Positions 26,787 through 37,263 of a stretch of 64,000 nucleotides of DNA are shown piece by piece. The position numbers and the translations under genes are program-made. The notes under the pieces were generated by a model that saw only the letters and a program-made list of their open reading frames with translations, was not told the DNA's origin and did not search any database. Every line of letters begins with the position of its first letter. Position 1 is the stretch's first letter. This stretch comes from Bacteroidaceae bacterium (GTDB taxonomy: Bacteria > Bacteroidota > Bacteroidia > Bacteroidales > Bacteroidaceae): the NCBI GenBank assembly GCA_017547385.1, contig JAFYPU010000010.1, positions 62,001 through 126,000 on the forward strand, given 5' to 3'.

Positions 26787-28372
26787 ATTCCGGAAAGAAC
26801 CACTTCCTCTTGTCATTGCTTGCTGCTCTGACCGCCCTGGGCACTGCCGAGGCGGCCGGCACTTCTGGCAACACCGTTCCCAAGGTTGTGGTCAACATCC
26901 TGATAGACCAACTCCGCACGGATTATCTCAATGCCTTCATGCCGCTATATGGCAATGAGGGCTTCAGACGTTTGATGGAGGACGGACGTGTGTATTCACA
27001 GGCTGAATATCCCATGATAAAGCCTGACCGAGCTTCAGCCACCGCCACGGTGGCCACCGGAGCACCTCCATCGGGACACGGAATCATTGCACAAAAATGG
27101 ATGGACCGTTCCACACTTCGCCCGATGTTCTGCGTGGATGATCCGGCCTATCAAGGAGTCGGCACAACGGACGGCACATCCCCCCGACACCTGGGACTTT
27201 CCACCATGGGCGATGAGCTGAAAGTGGCTACCGAAGGCAAAGCTGCCGTTTACGGCATAGCACCTTTCAGGGAAGCTGCAGTGTTCAGCGCAGGCCATGC
27301 AGCAGATGCCGCATTGTGGATTGACGAGCAAACCGGCTTGTGGTGTACATCCAACTACTACACACCAACACTCCCCACCTGGGTGTCTACTTACAACGAG
27401 CGTTTCGGCATTGACAAAAGGCTGAAAGCCACTGTTTGGCAGCCAAGTTCGGAACTGGTGGGCAACTTCAGCTACTTCCTCTCGGGCGAACAACATGCCC
27501 CCTTCAAACATAAATTCAAGGGCGACGACCGCTTCAGCTCATACCTCACAAGCGGATTTGTCAACCAAGAGGTGGTGGAGATGGTCAAGGCTTGCCTGCG
27601 CGGCACAGCCGTAGGCATGGACGCCTTCACGGACTATATGGCTGTTACGTTCTATGCCGGAAATTTCAAACATCAGCCCACAGACATCGCCCCCATAGAG
27701 CTACAAGACATCTACGTACGTTTGGACGGGGCCGTGGCAGACCTGATTTCCGCCATCGAACACCGAGTGGGCCACAACAATGCACTGTTTGTCCTAACCT
27801 CAACCGGATATGCCGACGAAGAGACTGCCGATTTGAGCAAGTACCGGATACCCTCCGGAACCTTTGACATGCAACGCGCCACAGCACTCCTGAACATGTA
27901 TCTCGTAGCATTACATGGACAAGGACAGTTTGTGGAAACCTGCATCGGCAACCAAATTTATTTGAACCATCGCCTGATTGAGCAGAAGCAGCTCCGGATG
28001 AACCACATACTGGAGCAAACGCAGGAATTCCTGCTCACGCTCAGCGGCGTCAAGGACGTATACACCTCGCAGCGACTCATGCAAGGTGCCTGGACTCCCG
28101 GAATCAGCCGCATACGGAGCGCATACAACCCGCGCTTCTCCGGAGACATCATGATTGAGGTTACACCGGGCTGGAGGTGCGTCAATGAATTGACCAAAGA
28201 GAACAGACTTTCACGCGAGTCGTATATATCTTTCCCCATCATATTTTATGGAGCAGGCATCGCACCCTCGATTGTGGAAACGCCTGTCAGCGTAGATCGC
28301 ATTGCGCCTACCATCTCCAAATCCATACGCATCCGTGCTCCTAATGCTTGCGGCACAGCTCCGCTCTTCTGA
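26783..28372 (+). CDS. Alkaline-phosphatase-superfamily protein with a degenerate metal site
   Basis: A 529-aa secreted protein (signal peptide to about residue 25). The fold is that of PafA-like phosphatases: VVNILIDQLRTDYL with a metal-ligand Asp42, TGAPPSGHGI, IQDIYVRLD-like helices and IIFYGAGIAPS...DRIAPTISKSI near the end. Key residues of active members are replaced. STDYVGH corresponds to AGNFKHQ (Asp to Asn294), TADHG corresponds to TSTGY (residues 339-343), and the nucleophile Thr-Pro-Gly-His stretch reads PDRASATA. I recall similar Bacteroidales proteins, so it may be a conserved pseudo-phosphatase. It begins inside the stop of the DUF4105 gene and precedes secA. Confidence 0.8.
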   Translation: MNSGKNHFLLSLLAALTALGTAEAAGTSGNTVPKVVVNILIDQLRTDYLNAFMPLYGNEGFRRLMEDGRVYSQAEYPMIKPDRASATATVATGAPPSGHGIIAQKWMDRSTLRPMFCVDDPAYQGVGTTDGTSPRHLGLSTMGDELKVATEGKAAVYGIAPFREAAVFSAGHAADAALWIDEQTGLWCTSNYYTPTLPTWVSTYNERFGIDKRLKATVWQPSSELVGNFSYFLSGEQHAPFKHKFKGDDRFSSYLTSGFVNQEVVEMVKACLRGTAVGMDAFTDYMAVTFYAGNFKHQPTDIAPIELQDIYVRLDGAVADLISAIEHRVGHNNALFVLTSTGYADEETADLSKYRIPSGTFDMQRATALLNMYLVALHGQGQFVETCIGNQIYLNHRLIEQKQLRMNHILEQTQEFLLTLSGVKDVYTSQRLMQGAWTPGISRIRSAYNPRFSGDIMIEVTPGWRCVNELTKENRLSRESYISFPIIFYGAGIAPSIVETPVSVDRIAPTISKSIRIRAPNACGTAPLF

Positions 28373-28455
28373 GAGAGAAACAAAAGTGCCGAGCCACTTT
28401 TCACCTCTCCTATTGCAAATCATCCCAAACTAAGAAACAATAAAATAAATACAAT

Positions 28456-31400
28456 ATGGATATCAACGCAATCCTAAGCAAACTTTTCGGCAACAAGTCC
28501 ACGCGCGACATGAAGCTCATCCAACCGTGGGTCGAAAAGGTTAAAAACGCGTACACAGCCATCGAAACTCTCGACAACGATGGTCTGCGCGCCAAAACCA
28601 AGTCGCTACAAGCCGCTATACAAGGTTCGGCTGACGACATCAAGACAAAAATCGAAGGCCTCAAAGCTAAAATCGAGAACACGCCTTTGGAAGATCGTGA
28701 AGTAATCTTCAATCAAATCGATAAACTCGAGAAAGAAGTTCTCGAACGCTATGAAGAAGCTCTCACAGAGGCACTGCCCGATGCTTTCGCCATCGTAAAA
28801 GAAACAGCACGCCGCTTCACAGAAAACGCAGAGATTGTGGTAACCGCCACAGACTTTGACCGCGATTTGGCTGCCACTCGCGACTTCGTCCGCATCGAAG
28901 GTGACAATGCCATCTATCAGAGCCACTGGCTTGCAGGCGGCAACGACATGCGTTGGGATATGGTGCACTATGATGTGCAACTCTTCGGCGGTGTTGTGCT
29001 GCACCAAGGAAAAATTGCAGAAATGGCCACCGGTGAAGGTAAAACCCTTGTAGCTACTCTCCCTGTGTTCTTGAATGCTCTCACGGGCAATGGCGTTCAC
29101 GTCGTAACGGTGAATGACTATTTGGCCAAGCGCGACTCCGAATGGATGGGTCCGCTCTACATGTTCCACGGCTTGAGCGTCGATTGCATAGATAAGCACC
29201 AGCCGAATTCGGAAGCACGCCGCCGCGCTTACCAAGCCGACATCACTTTCGGAACAAACAACGAATTTGGTTTCGACTACCTTCGCGATAACATGGCAAT
29301 GTCTCCTTCCGATTTGGTACAGCGCAAGCACAATTACGCCATCGTCGACGAGGTTGACTCTGTGCTTATTGACGATGCCCGCACACCGCTTATCATTTCC
29401 GGCCCCGTGCCCAAAGGCGAAGATCAGCTGTTCGAGCAATATCAGCCCTTGGTGGAAAAACTCGTAGGAGTACAGCGTCAATTGGCCACACAGTATCTGG
29501 CCGAAGCCAAAAGCCTTATCCATTCCGACGACAAGAAGAAGCAAGATGAAGGCTTCCTTCAGCTGTTCCGCTCACACAAGGCATTGCCTAAGAACAACCC
29601 GCTCATCAAATTCCTCTCCGAACAAGGAATTAAGGCCGGCATGCTTAAGACGGAAGAAATCTATATGGAGAATAACAACAAGCGCATGCCCGAAGCCGTT
29701 GAGCCCCTCTACTTTGTTGTGGACGAGAAGTTGCACTCTGTGGACTTGACAGATAAAGGTAACGCTTGGTTGGCCAAACAAGTGAACGACGACCAGCTTT
29801 TTGTACTTCCAGATATTACATCCGAGCTTTCAGCTCTTGAAGCAGATGCAAGCATTCCCGAAGAAGACAAACTCGCTCGCAAAGATCAGATACTTGCTGA
29901 TTACGCAGTCAAGAGTGAACGCGTGCACACCATCCTACAGTTGCTGAAAGCCTACACCATGTTCCGCATTAACGAGGAATATGTTGTGATGGACGGACAA
30001 GTGAAGATCGTTGACGAACAAACCGGCCGTATCATGGAAGGACGCCGTTGGAGCGATGGTCTGCACCAAGCCGTGGAAGCCAAAGAGCACGTTAAGGTGG
30101 AAGCCGCCACACAGACGTTTGCCACGATTACATTGCAGAACTATTTCCGCATGTATCACAAACTTTCCGGAATGACGGGAACAGCCATCACCGAGGCCGG
30201 TGAATTTTGGAATATCTATAAGCTCGATGTTGTGGAAATCCCGACCAATCGTCCGATAGCACGCAATGACATGAACGACCGCGTATATAAAACAAAGCGC
30301 GAGAAGTATGCAGCCGTCATCGACGAGATTGAAAAGATGCGCATCGCAGGCCGCCCCGTTTTGGTCGGTACGACGAGTGTCGACGTGAGCGAATTGCTGA
30401 GCCGCATGTTGCAGATGAGAAAAATTCCGCACCAAGTGTTGAATGCCAAATTGCACCAACGCGAAGCCGACATCGTGGCTTTGGCCGGTCAGAGCACACT
30501 CGGAAAAGTGATGATTGAGGACGCAGACGGCAACAAGCACGAGGAAGAACGCATGTTGGGAGCCGTAACCATTGCCACCAACATGGCAGGTCGCGGAACC
30601 GACATCAAGCTGACGCCCGAAGTGAAGGCCGCAGGCGGTTTGGCCATTATCGGTACCGAGCGTCATGAGAGCCGCCGCGTGGACCGCCAGTTGCGCGGTC
30701 GTGCCGGCCGTCAGGGCGACCCGGGTTCGAGCGTCTTCTTCGTATCCTTGGAAGACCAACTCATGCGCCTCTTTGCCAGCGAACGAATTGCCCGTGTCAT
30801 GGACAAGCTCGGCTTTAAGGAAGGCGAGATGATTGAGGCCAAAATGATTAACAACAGCATTGAACGTGCGCAAAAGAAGGTGGAAGAAAACAACTTCGGT
30901 ATTCGTAAACGCCTCTTGGAGTACGACGATGTGATGAACAAGCAGCGCACCGTTATCTACGAGAAGCGCCGCCACGCACTCATGGGCGAGCGCATCGGCA
31001 TGGACATTTCAAACATGATTTGGGACCGTTGCGTTAACATCATCTCAACCGGAGATTATGAGGACTGCCGTCGCCAATTCCTCGACATCATGGCCATCGA
31101 AGTGCCTTTCACAGAGCAAGAGTTCGACGGCAAGCGTCGCGAAGACCTCTACGAGCAGGCATTTCAAGGAGCGATGGATGGTTTCCGCCGTCGCATCGAG
31201 CGACTTGCCGAAGTGGCCATGCCCGTTATCCGCGATGTTTACGAAAAGCAAAGTCAGCAATACGAAAACATTCTTGTGCCCATTTCTGATGGAAAGTTGA
31301 TTTACAACATCCGCACCAACCTGAAGGAAGCCTACGAAAGCGAAAGCCGTGCCGTGGTGCGCGACTTTGAAAAAGCCATCCTCCTTCACAACATCGACGA

Positions 31401-31830
31401 TGCTTGGAAAGAAAACTTGCGCGAGCTTGATGAACTCAAGAAGTCGGTACAGAATGCCAGCTACGAACAGAAAGACCCGTTGCTCATCTTCAAGTTGGAA
31501 AGTGTGAAACTCTTCGACAAGATGGTGAACCGCATCAACAATTCCACCGTAGCCACTCTGATGCGCGGCCACATTCCTTTGCAAAATCCTGCCGACGTTC
31601 GCGAAGCCGGTCCGGAGCAGCGTGCCCAACAGCAATACACCGAGCAGCACGACAGCCTTGATGCACCTGATGCTTCAGCCCAGCAGCAAGCCGATGCACG
31701 CAATCGCGACACCCGCGAGCAGCAAACGCAGCAGCCCATCGTGAAAGACAAATTGCCCGGCCGCAACGATCCTTGTCCTTGCGGCAGCGGCAAGAAGTTC
31801 AAGCAGTGCCACGGTCGCGGTTTGGTGTAA
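28456..31830 (+). CDS. secA: Preprotein translocase ATPase SecA
   Basis: The 1124-aa motor pushes unfolded preproteins through SecYEG. It is over 200 residues longer than the Escherichia coli protein, as is usual in Bacteroidetes. Walker A is [12 protein letters not shown], Walker B is [18 protein letters not shown], followed by the preprotein-binding domain, the second nucleotide domain ([24 protein letters not shown]) and the helical scaffold. A Gln/Ala/Asp-rich linker leads to the SEC-C zinc motif [14 protein letters not shown]. It has its own ATG 83 nt after the previous stop and a strong terminator. Confidence 0.98.
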   Translation: MDINAILSKLFGNKSTRDMKLIQPWVEKVKNAYTAIETLDNDGLRAKTKSLQAAIQGSADDIKTKIEGLKAKIENTPLEDREVIFNQIDKLEKEVLERYEEALTEALPDAFAIVKETARRFTENAEIVVTATDFDRDLAATRDFVRIEGDNAIYQSHWLAGGNDMRWDMVHYDVQLFGGVVLHQGKIAEMATGEGKTLVATLPVFLNALTGNGVHVVTVNDYLAKRDSEWMGPLYMFHGLSVDCIDKHQPNSEARRRAYQADITFGTNNEFGFDYLRDNMAMSPSDLVQRKHNYAIVDEVDSVLIDDARTPLIISGPVPKGEDQLFEQYQPLVEKLVGVQRQLATQYLAEAKSLIHSDDKKKQDEGFLQLFRSHKALPKNNPLIKFLSEQGIKAGMLKTEEIYMENNNKRMPEAVEPLYFVVDEKLHSVDLTDKGNAWLAKQVNDDQLFVLPDITSELSALEADASIPEEDKLARKDQILADYAVKSERVHTILQLLKAYTMFRINEEYVVMDGQVKIVDEQTGRIMEGRRWSDGLHQAVEAKEHVKVEAATQTFATITLQNYFRMYHKLSGMTGTAITEAGEFWNIYKLDVVEIPTNRPIARNDMNDRVYKTKREKYAAVIDEIEKMRIAGRPVLVGTTSVDVSELLSRMLQMRKIPHQVLNAKLHQREADIVALAGQSTLGKVMIEDADGNKHEEERMLGAVTIATNMAGRGTDIKLTPEVKAAGGLAIIGTERHESRRVDRQLRGRAGRQGDPGSSVFFVSLEDQLMRLFASERIARVMDKLGFKEGEMIEAKMINNSIERAQKKVEENNFGIRKRLLEYDDVMNKQRTVIYEKRRHALMGERIGMDISNMIWDRCVNIISTGDYEDCRRQFLDIMAIEVPFTEQEFDGKRREDLYEQAFQGAMDGFRRRIERLAEVAMPVIRDVYEKQSQQYENILVPISDGKLIYNIRTNLKEAYESESRAVVRDFEKAILLHNIDDAWKENLRELDELKKSVQNASYEQKDPLLIFKLESVKLFDKMVNRINNSTVATLMRGHIPLQNPADVREAGPEQRAQQQYTEQHDSLDAPDASAQQQADARNRDTREQQTQQPIVKDKLPGRNDPCPCGSGKKFKQCHGRGLV

Positions 31831-31872
31831 ACCGAAATCGTGGGAAGCACTCTGCTGCTACATACATACAAC

Positions 31873-31925
31873 AAGCCAAGCGGCCGAACGGAGTTTTCCG
31901 TTCGGCCGCTTGGCTTTTATCTTTT
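31873..31925 (+). terminator. Intrinsic terminator after secA (probably bidirectional)
   Basis: AAGCCAAGCGGCCGAACGGA pairs perfectly with its inverse around GTTT, followed by TTATCTTTT. It lies between secA and the convergent peptidase C11 gene. Confidence 0.9.
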
Positions 31926-31961
31926 AGCAAGGCTGCAAGAGGCAAGCGAAAGGCATTCCCC

Positions 31962-33302
31962 TCACCATCCGGTCTGTGCCCAACCGGCTGCCTCGTACCA
32001 CGCTGTTCTGCCAAACACTTCGTTCAAATCGCCATGCGGACAATACTTCGCATTCGTTGTATATACCTTTTGCGGAACAAACATTGCCACACCGCAGAAA
32101 GCTTCGGCATCCACCTGCTGATAACCCTCCCAACTGCCTATCCAAAATTTGTCCGTCGCCAAGCGGCAAACCACCGCCTTATTCAGGGCTTCGAGGCAGA
32201 CTCTCAAAGCTTCACTTTCGGCCGGCAAGAGCTGACGAAGCGCACAGGCTACATCATAATTATGAGGGCGATAATCATATTTATATGCATAATGGGCATA
32301 ACTCTGCACACCCGTCATGTCGGGGCTGTTGCGGCCGCATAGCGTTGTTAGCGGCAGCGCCACTTTCACCGCCTCAGCCAAGGCCGGCAAAAGGTCGGTT
32401 CGCACCACCGAAATCACGAGTCCGTAATCGTCATACTCCTTTGCCTGACGTTCGGGGTCGGTGGCCGCGGCAAAATAAGTGCGGGCAATGTCTGACGGGT
32501 CGGCACTGAAAAGTCCTTTGCGCACGGCACCCTCATAGCAAGCACCTGCCATGGGTGTCGAGATGGGCGAAGCCACTACGTAATCGGTTGCCTCACGCAA
32601 GGCATAACACGTTTCGACGCTCTGCATCAAACATGCATCAAAGAAAACATACTTCATGTGCCCCATCTTTGAGCTAACAATGGCCTGTGCCATATCTGCC
32701 ACATCCATCTGTGCGCCCCAACGTCCGTCGGCTGCTTTGTCTCCTTTGCCTCCGGCTCCCACATCCACGCCCCATGCCAAAGGCACATCTGCAGTGGGCG
32801 TCAGGCGCGAAGACGCATAGTCCTTATTGGTTGACGGAACCCATCCTGAGCCGTGGCTCCACATCACGAGACCATATTCCTGCGAGGGGCAATGCTCTGC
32901 CACCCAATCGAGCACATCGCGCAACACCTCGGGCGAAGTGCTGCAAACATCCTCGGTCCACATTCGCACCAAGCGCGGAGCTTTACCGCCCGGTGTCAAC
33001 TGATAAAGTCGCGGAGCGGATTTATCGTCTATGAACATCAACAAGCGGTCTTGCTCCGACAGATATCTGCTGCCACGCACCAGTTCGGCCGAGTCTTTGT
33101 GCTGTTGTCCCGGTTCATCGGGCATATACGATTCCTGCATCGAGTTTTCTGCAGCCATATACACCAACACCGTGCGCCGCCCCTGCGTCGAGGCAGCATC
33201 GATGTCGGTATCGGTATCGTGGCAGCCTATCAATGCAGGCAGCAGGCAGCCCATGACGTACAGGCAGTTCCAGACGCTCCGTCGCAACTGTTTCATCTTC
33301 AT
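31962..33302 (-). CDS. Clostripain-like (peptidase C11) lipoprotein
   Basis: A 446-aa cysteine protease of clan CD. The start at 33302 gives a signal peptide ending in the lipobox LIGC, so it is probably anchored in the outer membrane or periplasm. VLVYMAAENSM opens the catalytic domain, the catalytic His is in LVMWSHGSGW, and the catalytic Cys is in FFDACLMQSVETCYAL. Clostripain-type proteases cut after Arg and self-process. Bacteroidales relatives activate toxins or digest host protein, but nothing here shows the substrate. ATG 33296 is an equally possible start. Confidence 0.88.
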   Translation of the reverse strand: MKMKQLRRSVWNCLYVMGCLLPALIGCHDTDTDIDAASTQGRRTVLVYMAAENSMQESYMPDEPGQQHKDSAELVRGSRYLSEQDRLLMFIDDKSAPRLYQLTPGGKAPRLVRMWTEDVCSTSPEVLRDVLDWVAEHCPSQEYGLVMWSHGSGWVPSTNKDYASSRLTPTADVPLAWGVDVGAGGKGDKAADGRWGAQMDVADMAQAIVSSKMGHMKYVFFDACLMQSVETCYALREATDYVVASPISTPMAGACYEGAVRKGLFSADPSDIARTYFAAATDPERQAKEYDDYGLVISVVRTDLLPALAEAVKVALPLTTLCGRNSPDMTGVQSYAHYAYKYDYRPHNYDVACALRQLLPAESEALRVCLEALNKAVVCRLATDKFWIGSWEGYQQVDAEAFCGVAMFVPQKVYTTNAKYCPHGDLNEVFGRTAWYEAAGWAQTGW

Positions 33303-33320
33303 AGCTTCGTAAATTTGTCG

Positions 33321-33358
33321 CAAAAATAGGCAATGTTAATGAAAAATACCTACTTTTG
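33321..33358. promoter_or_regulatory. Divergent -7 boxes for the C11 and small lipoprotein genes
   Basis: CAAAAATA at 33321-33328 reads TATTTTTG toward the C11 gene, only about 19 nt from its start. TACTTTTG at 33351-33358 is toward the small lipoprotein gene. The two cores are 22 nt apart, so the two polymerases may exclude each other. No clear -33 element is seen for either. Confidence 0.5.
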
Positions 33359-33445
33359 TCCGTCCCAAAGCCGGTGCGCAGCTCAAAAGCCTCAAGCCAA
33401 TGCACCTCATCTGGACAAACAAAACACAGCAACAACCTTAAAATC

Positions 33446-33988
33446 ATGAAAAAGACATCTTTCATTCTCATGCTTGCCCTGCCGCTGCTGGCAGGTTGCG
33501 GCAACAAGTCCGAACAAGCACCTGCCACCTCCATCGACACCACTACCACTGCTGCCACTGCCGAGACTCCCGTCCCCGACGGGGCAGACGCTCCCTGGAG
33601 CTTCCAGACGGAAGAACACGTAGCAGGCCACAAATACAACATCGACATTCGTCGCGAAGCCGACAGCACCTTGCCCACGCTGACCGACGATGCCGGCAAC
33701 ACCTGTCTTGACAACCACGTTCAGATTGACATTCGCCGCGACGATGCGCCCATGTTCAGCCGCCGTTTCACCAAGGAAGCCTTTCTTGATTTCCTTTCGG
33801 CCGACGACCGCAAGCAATGCGCATTGCAAGGCATCGCCTTTGACCGCATTGAGGGCGAAAATCTGATTTTCGGAGCGCAACTCGGAAAACCCGGTAGCGA
33901 CAGCGGCCCCATCTTCATCCTGACCATCACCCCTTCGGGCATGGTGGACATTGTCAAGGACTACACGCAGGATACCACCGGAGTGTAG
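33446..33988 (+). CDS. Small lipoprotein of unknown function (DUF4738-like)
   Basis: A 180-aa protein. The start at 33446 gives MKKTSFILMLALPLLAGCGN, a classic lipoprotein signal with lipobox LAGC, followed by a Thr/Ala-rich linker. The mature part is beta-rich and acidic: HVQIDIRRDDAPMFSRRFTKE, FLSADDRKQCALQGIAFDRIEG and a GPIFILTITPSGMVDIV end. This resembles what I remember of the Bacteroidetes DUF4738 lipoproteins, without certainty. It is monocistronic with a terminator. Confidence 0.7.
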   Translation: MKKTSFILMLALPLLAGCGNKSEQAPATSIDTTTTAATAETPVPDGADAPWSFQTEEHVAGHKYNIDIRREADSTLPTLTDDAGNTCLDNHVQIDIRRDDAPMFSRRFTKEAFLDFLSADDRKQCALQGIAFDRIEGENLIFGAQLGKPGSDSGPIFILTITPSGMVDIVKDYTQDTTGV

Positions 33989-34021
33989 AATAAAATTCAG
34001 ACACAACATCACGTTTTGACA

Positions 34022-34057
34022 CAAGCCGTTCGGACACTCCGAACGGCTTTCTTTCTG
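34022..34057 (+). terminator. Intrinsic terminator after the small lipoprotein gene
   Basis: AAGCCGTTCGG pairs with CCGAACGGCTT around ACACT, followed by TCTTTCT. Confidence 0.85.
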
Positions 34058-34139
34058 CATTGACATCGGGATTAGACTCTTCTGGTACCACTTGTCAGTT
34101 TTCCTCTCCCAAGACGAGAAAACGAGCAGCCTTTCCACG

Positions 34140-34210
34140 AAAATCTGCAGTGCTTGTAGAATTTTTTGCAGTGCTTGTAGAAAATTCTAAACGCCGTGTA
34201 AATTTTTGCA
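34140..34210. repeat. Modular palindromic intergenic repeat, copy 6
   Basis: AAAATCTGCAGTGCTTGTAG, a second GCAGTGCTTG unit, then TTCTAAACGCCGTGTAAATT. The outer arms no longer match well, so this copy is a mosaic of both arm types. Confidence 0.75.
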
Positions 34211-34232
34211 CTCCCCAAGGCCGTTTTTCGGA

Positions 34233-34366
34233 CAAAGTGTCAGCAAGGCGAGCGGAGAATGAAGCGAAACTTGTTTCAGCTTCTTATCCCGAGCCGAAGC
34301 GACACTTGGATTTCTATCAAAGTGTCAGCAAGGCGAGCGGAGAATGAAGCGAAACTTGTTTCAGCT
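34233..34366 (-). repeat. Decayed inverted promoter module, two copies
   Basis: An identical 49-bp segment, beginning CAAAGTGTCAGCAAGGCGAG, occurs at 34233-34281 and 34318-34366. On the minus strand it reads CTCGCCTTGCTGACACTTTG, the end of the promoter module found before tsaB, with the -7 box damaged. The period is 85 bp, as at tsaB. From here to 34517 nothing else is recognised, apart from AT-rich sequence before the next gene. Confidence 0.7.
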
Positions 34367-34517
34367 CACACCTTCTTCTCCCCACGCCGGCCATAATGCA
34401 CATTGCAGTTGCCAAAATAGCCTTCCGCATTTCACAAACTACACTTTGCACCCAATCGGACCAAGGCTGTTATGTTGAAAATCACTAATTTTACGCTCGA
34501 TTTTTCAAACAAAGCCT

Positions 34518-35945
34518 ATGAAAGCTTACAAAATCCTTATTTTTATTTTCTCCGTTATTGCAGCCCTGGCTGTGCTGTGTGTTGTTTTCCCCAAAGATGG
34601 CATTCAAGTCGGTCCTTGGCATTGGGAATTCCCTACCCTGACCGAAGTGCTCGAACCGTCGGACAAGCAAAAGCAACCCGAGGAAAGCCCCGAAGAACTC
34701 TTGGCACGCCGCCTCAGCGAAACACGCGTCAAGGAAGAAAGCGGCTACTTGAAATTCCTGAAGAGCGACCCGAGCCGCATCCAGTTCCCCGCTGACAACC
34801 TGGAAGCCTGGGACGCTTTCTTTGCAGCACTCGACAGCACCGGCCACAGCCACATGCGCATTTTGCACTACGGCGACTCACAGCTCGAAGGCGACCGCAT
34901 GACCTCCACCTTGCGCCGCTATTTGCAGCAGAAGTTTGGCGGAACAGGCGTAGGACTCGTGCCGTTGCACCAAACTGTTGGCGCATTCACCATCGGGCAA
35001 AGCATCAGCCCCATCCCCACACGCCACCTGGCTTATGGCCCTGCCGACCTGCGCAGCACCGGCAACCGATATGGCGTGATGGCACAAGTGGCGCATCTCG
35101 GCGGCGGCACCATCAATGCCTCCTTCTTCCCGAGAAGCACAAAAGACTCGCTTGACAGCCACCGCTACTTCACACGTCTCACCGTCGTGGCCGGCAACAA
35201 CGGCTCCACCATCAACGCTCATTGTGCAGGCCAGAGCCGCAGTCTAGCCCCCACACAGGGCGTGGGCCGATTGCGTTTCACTTTGCCCGACAGCACCACC
35301 AAAGCCTCGCTCAGCCTCTCGGGCAGCGGAGATGTGTATGGCGTGATGCTCGACAGCGAAACCGGCGTGGCCGTGGACAACATCCCCATGCGCGGATGCT
35401 CCGGTACCATGTTTACCAACATCAATGCCGCACAGCTGGCCGACTTCTACAGAAACGAGAACGTGCGTCTCATCATTCTGCAATACGGTGGAAATTCCGT
35501 GCCCTACCTCAAAGGCGAAAAATCCATCGCAACCTATGCCAAGCAGATAGCCTCGCAAATCAAATACATCCGCACCCAAGCCCCGCAGGCCGCAGTGCTC
35601 TTCATCGGTCCTTCAGACATGTCAACCCGCATCAAGGGTAAGATGCAGACCTACCCCTTCTTGCCGCAAGTGGTGGCCGCGCTGAAGCAAGCCGCTCACA
35701 GCGAGGGAGCTGCCTATTGGGATATGTTCGAGGTGATGGGTGGAGAAAACTCCATGGTGCAATGGGTGAACGCACAGCCTCAGTTGGCCGGAAAGGACCA
35801 CATCCACTTCACACGTCTCGGTGCTGAGCGCGTGGGCGAACTCTTGAGCCGTTCCATCCTGAACACCTACGAATACTACAAATGGCGCAAGGCCGGCAGC
35901 ACGGCAGCCGCTACCGATTCCACACAAACTGCCAACGCACAATGA
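34518..35945 (+). CDS. Periplasmic SGNH/GDSL hydrolase-like protein
   Basis: A 475-aa protein with an N-terminal hydrophobic helix (residues 6-24), either an anchor or an uncleaved signal. The SGNH blocks are visible: block I MRILHYGDSQLEGD near 115 with the nucleophile Ser, an inserted beta domain, block III YGGNSVP, a GPSD segment, and block V GKDHIHFTRLGAERVG with the catalytic Asp-His. A poorly conserved acidic linker follows the anchor. It overlaps the next SGNH gene by ATGA and precedes an MBOAT gene. The context points to attachment or removal of O-acyl groups on peptidoglycan or a surface glycan, as with PatA/PatB or AlgI/J/X. The substrate is unknown. Confidence 0.82.
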   Translation: MKAYKILIFIFSVIAALAVLCVVFPKDGIQVGPWHWEFPTLTEVLEPSDKQKQPEESPEELLARRLSETRVKEESGYLKFLKSDPSRIQFPADNLEAWDAFFAALDSTGHSHMRILHYGDSQLEGDRMTSTLRRYLQQKFGGTGVGLVPLHQTVGAFTIGQSISPIPTRHLAYGPADLRSTGNRYGVMAQVAHLGGGTINASFFPRSTKDSLDSHRYFTRLTVVAGNNGSTINAHCAGQSRSLAPTQGVGRLRFTLPDSTTKASLSLSGSGDVYGVMLDSETGVAVDNIPMRGCSGTMFTNINAAQLADFYRNENVRLIILQYGGNSVPYLKGEKSIATYAKQIASQIKYIRTQAPQAAVLFIGPSDMSTRIKGKMQTYPFLPQVVAALKQAAHSEGAAYWDMFEVMGGENSMVQWVNAQPQLAGKDHIHFTRLGAERVGELLSRSILNTYEYYKWRKAGSTAAATDSTQTANAQ

Positions 35946-37210
35946 AGAGCCTGACGCGCATATTTCTCCTCATAGCATTGCTCGTCGCAAGCCTTTCAGC
36001 ATGCCGGGCACAGCACCAAGCCACGCCCGACAGCCTGCCGGCGTGCGTGCTGAGGGATTCGGCCTGTTTGCAAATCATGGGCGACAGCAGCGCCATGCAT
36101 ACCTTTTATAATAAGGTGCGCGAAATGCAAGCCGGCAAGCGACGCAACGTCAACTTGTGGCACGTCGGCGGTTCGCACGTGCAGGCCGGAGTGTTCTCAC
36201 ACCGCATGCGCACACTGCTGAGCACCATGACCGGTACGCAGCGTGCCAAGCGTGGCATTTTGTTCCCCTTTGGCATGGCCAGAACAAACTACGACAAGAA
36301 CTATACCATCGAACACGTAGGAACTTGGAACACTTGGCGCAATCTGTCTAAGCAACCGGCCGGCCCGTTAGGCATCACCGGCATCGCCGCTCGCACTTCC
36401 GACAGCATAGCTTCCTTCACGCTACGCCTCAACGCCCGCAGCGGAAAGCCCGAATGGCAGTTTGACCGTCTGCACATCATCGGCTACGATTCGGCCGACG
36501 GCGTGCGCCCCTACATCCTGCACGAAGGCGAACGCAGATATGCCGCTCGCCATGCAGAAAGCAGCACATATACTTTCTACTGCAGCGAACTGCGCGACAC
36601 AGCCACGGTGTATTTCGACATTCCCAAGGGCGAAGAATTTACCCTCACCGGCATCGTTCCCGACAACGACTTACGCGGTTTCTGTTACTATGCTTCGGGC
36701 ATCAACGGTGCTGCCGTGCCCTCCTGGCTCAGATGCGAAGACCTGGAACGCGACCTCCGCATCGTGGCTCCCGACCTTGTGATTTTTGCCATCGGCATCA
36801 ACGATGCACACATGCCGGTTGACAAATTCGACCCCGAGGTATTCAAAAACAACTATCGGGAACTGATGGCACGCATCCGCCGCGTGTCGCCCGACTGTGC
36901 TTTCCTGTTCATAACCAACAACGACAGTTATCACAAAGGACGTCCCAACCGAAACGCTCTGCGCGTGAGAGAAGTTTTCCGCCAACTGGCCACTGAAAGC
37001 AACGGCTGCGTGTGGGATATGTTTGCCGTGATGGGAGGTCTGGGCGGCTCGACCAAGTGGCGCAACGCCGGCCTGATGGCCAAAGACCGCGTTCACTTCT
37101 CGCCGGAAGGCTACCGGCTGAACGGCGACATGCTATTCGATGCACTGATGCAGCCTCTGCACTCCTCCTCTCCCACTTCCACCGAAGCCGAAAGCTACCC
37201 GGCAGAATAA
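35942..37210 (+). CDS. SGNH-like lipoprotein with altered GDS motif
   Basis: A 422-aa protein with a lipoprotein signal (LLVASLSAC, lipobox LSAC). It parallels its upstream neighbour, but block I reads LWHVGGSHVQAG: the Asp of GDS is Gly, while the Ser is kept. Block III is FAIGINDAHM and block V is KDRVHFSPEGY. Asp, Ser and His of the triad are all present, so it may still be an acyltransferase or esterase. Its ATG overlaps the previous stop. The gap to the MBOAT gene is 53 nt. The two SGNH genes are diverged paralogues. Confidence 0.8.
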   Translation: MKSLTRIFLLIALLVASLSACRAQHQATPDSLPACVLRDSACLQIMGDSSAMHTFYNKVREMQAGKRRNVNLWHVGGSHVQAGVFSHRMRTLLSTMTGTQRAKRGILFPFGMARTNYDKNYTIEHVGTWNTWRNLSKQPAGPLGITGIAARTSDSIASFTLRLNARSGKPEWQFDRLHIIGYDSADGVRPYILHEGERRYAARHAESSTYTFYCSELRDTATVYFDIPKGEEFTLTGIVPDNDLRGFCYYASGINGAAVPSWLRCEDLERDLRIVAPDLVIFAIGINDAHMPVDKFDPEVFKNNYRELMARIRRVSPDCAFLFITNNDSYHKGRPNRNALRVREVFRQLATESNGCVWDMFAVMGGLGGSTKWRNAGLMAKDRVHFSPEGYRLNGDMLFDALMQPLHSSSPTSTEAESYPAE

Positions 37211-37263
37211 TATAAGGAATTAAATAAACACAAATCCCATAACGAAACAACCGGATTATACCC

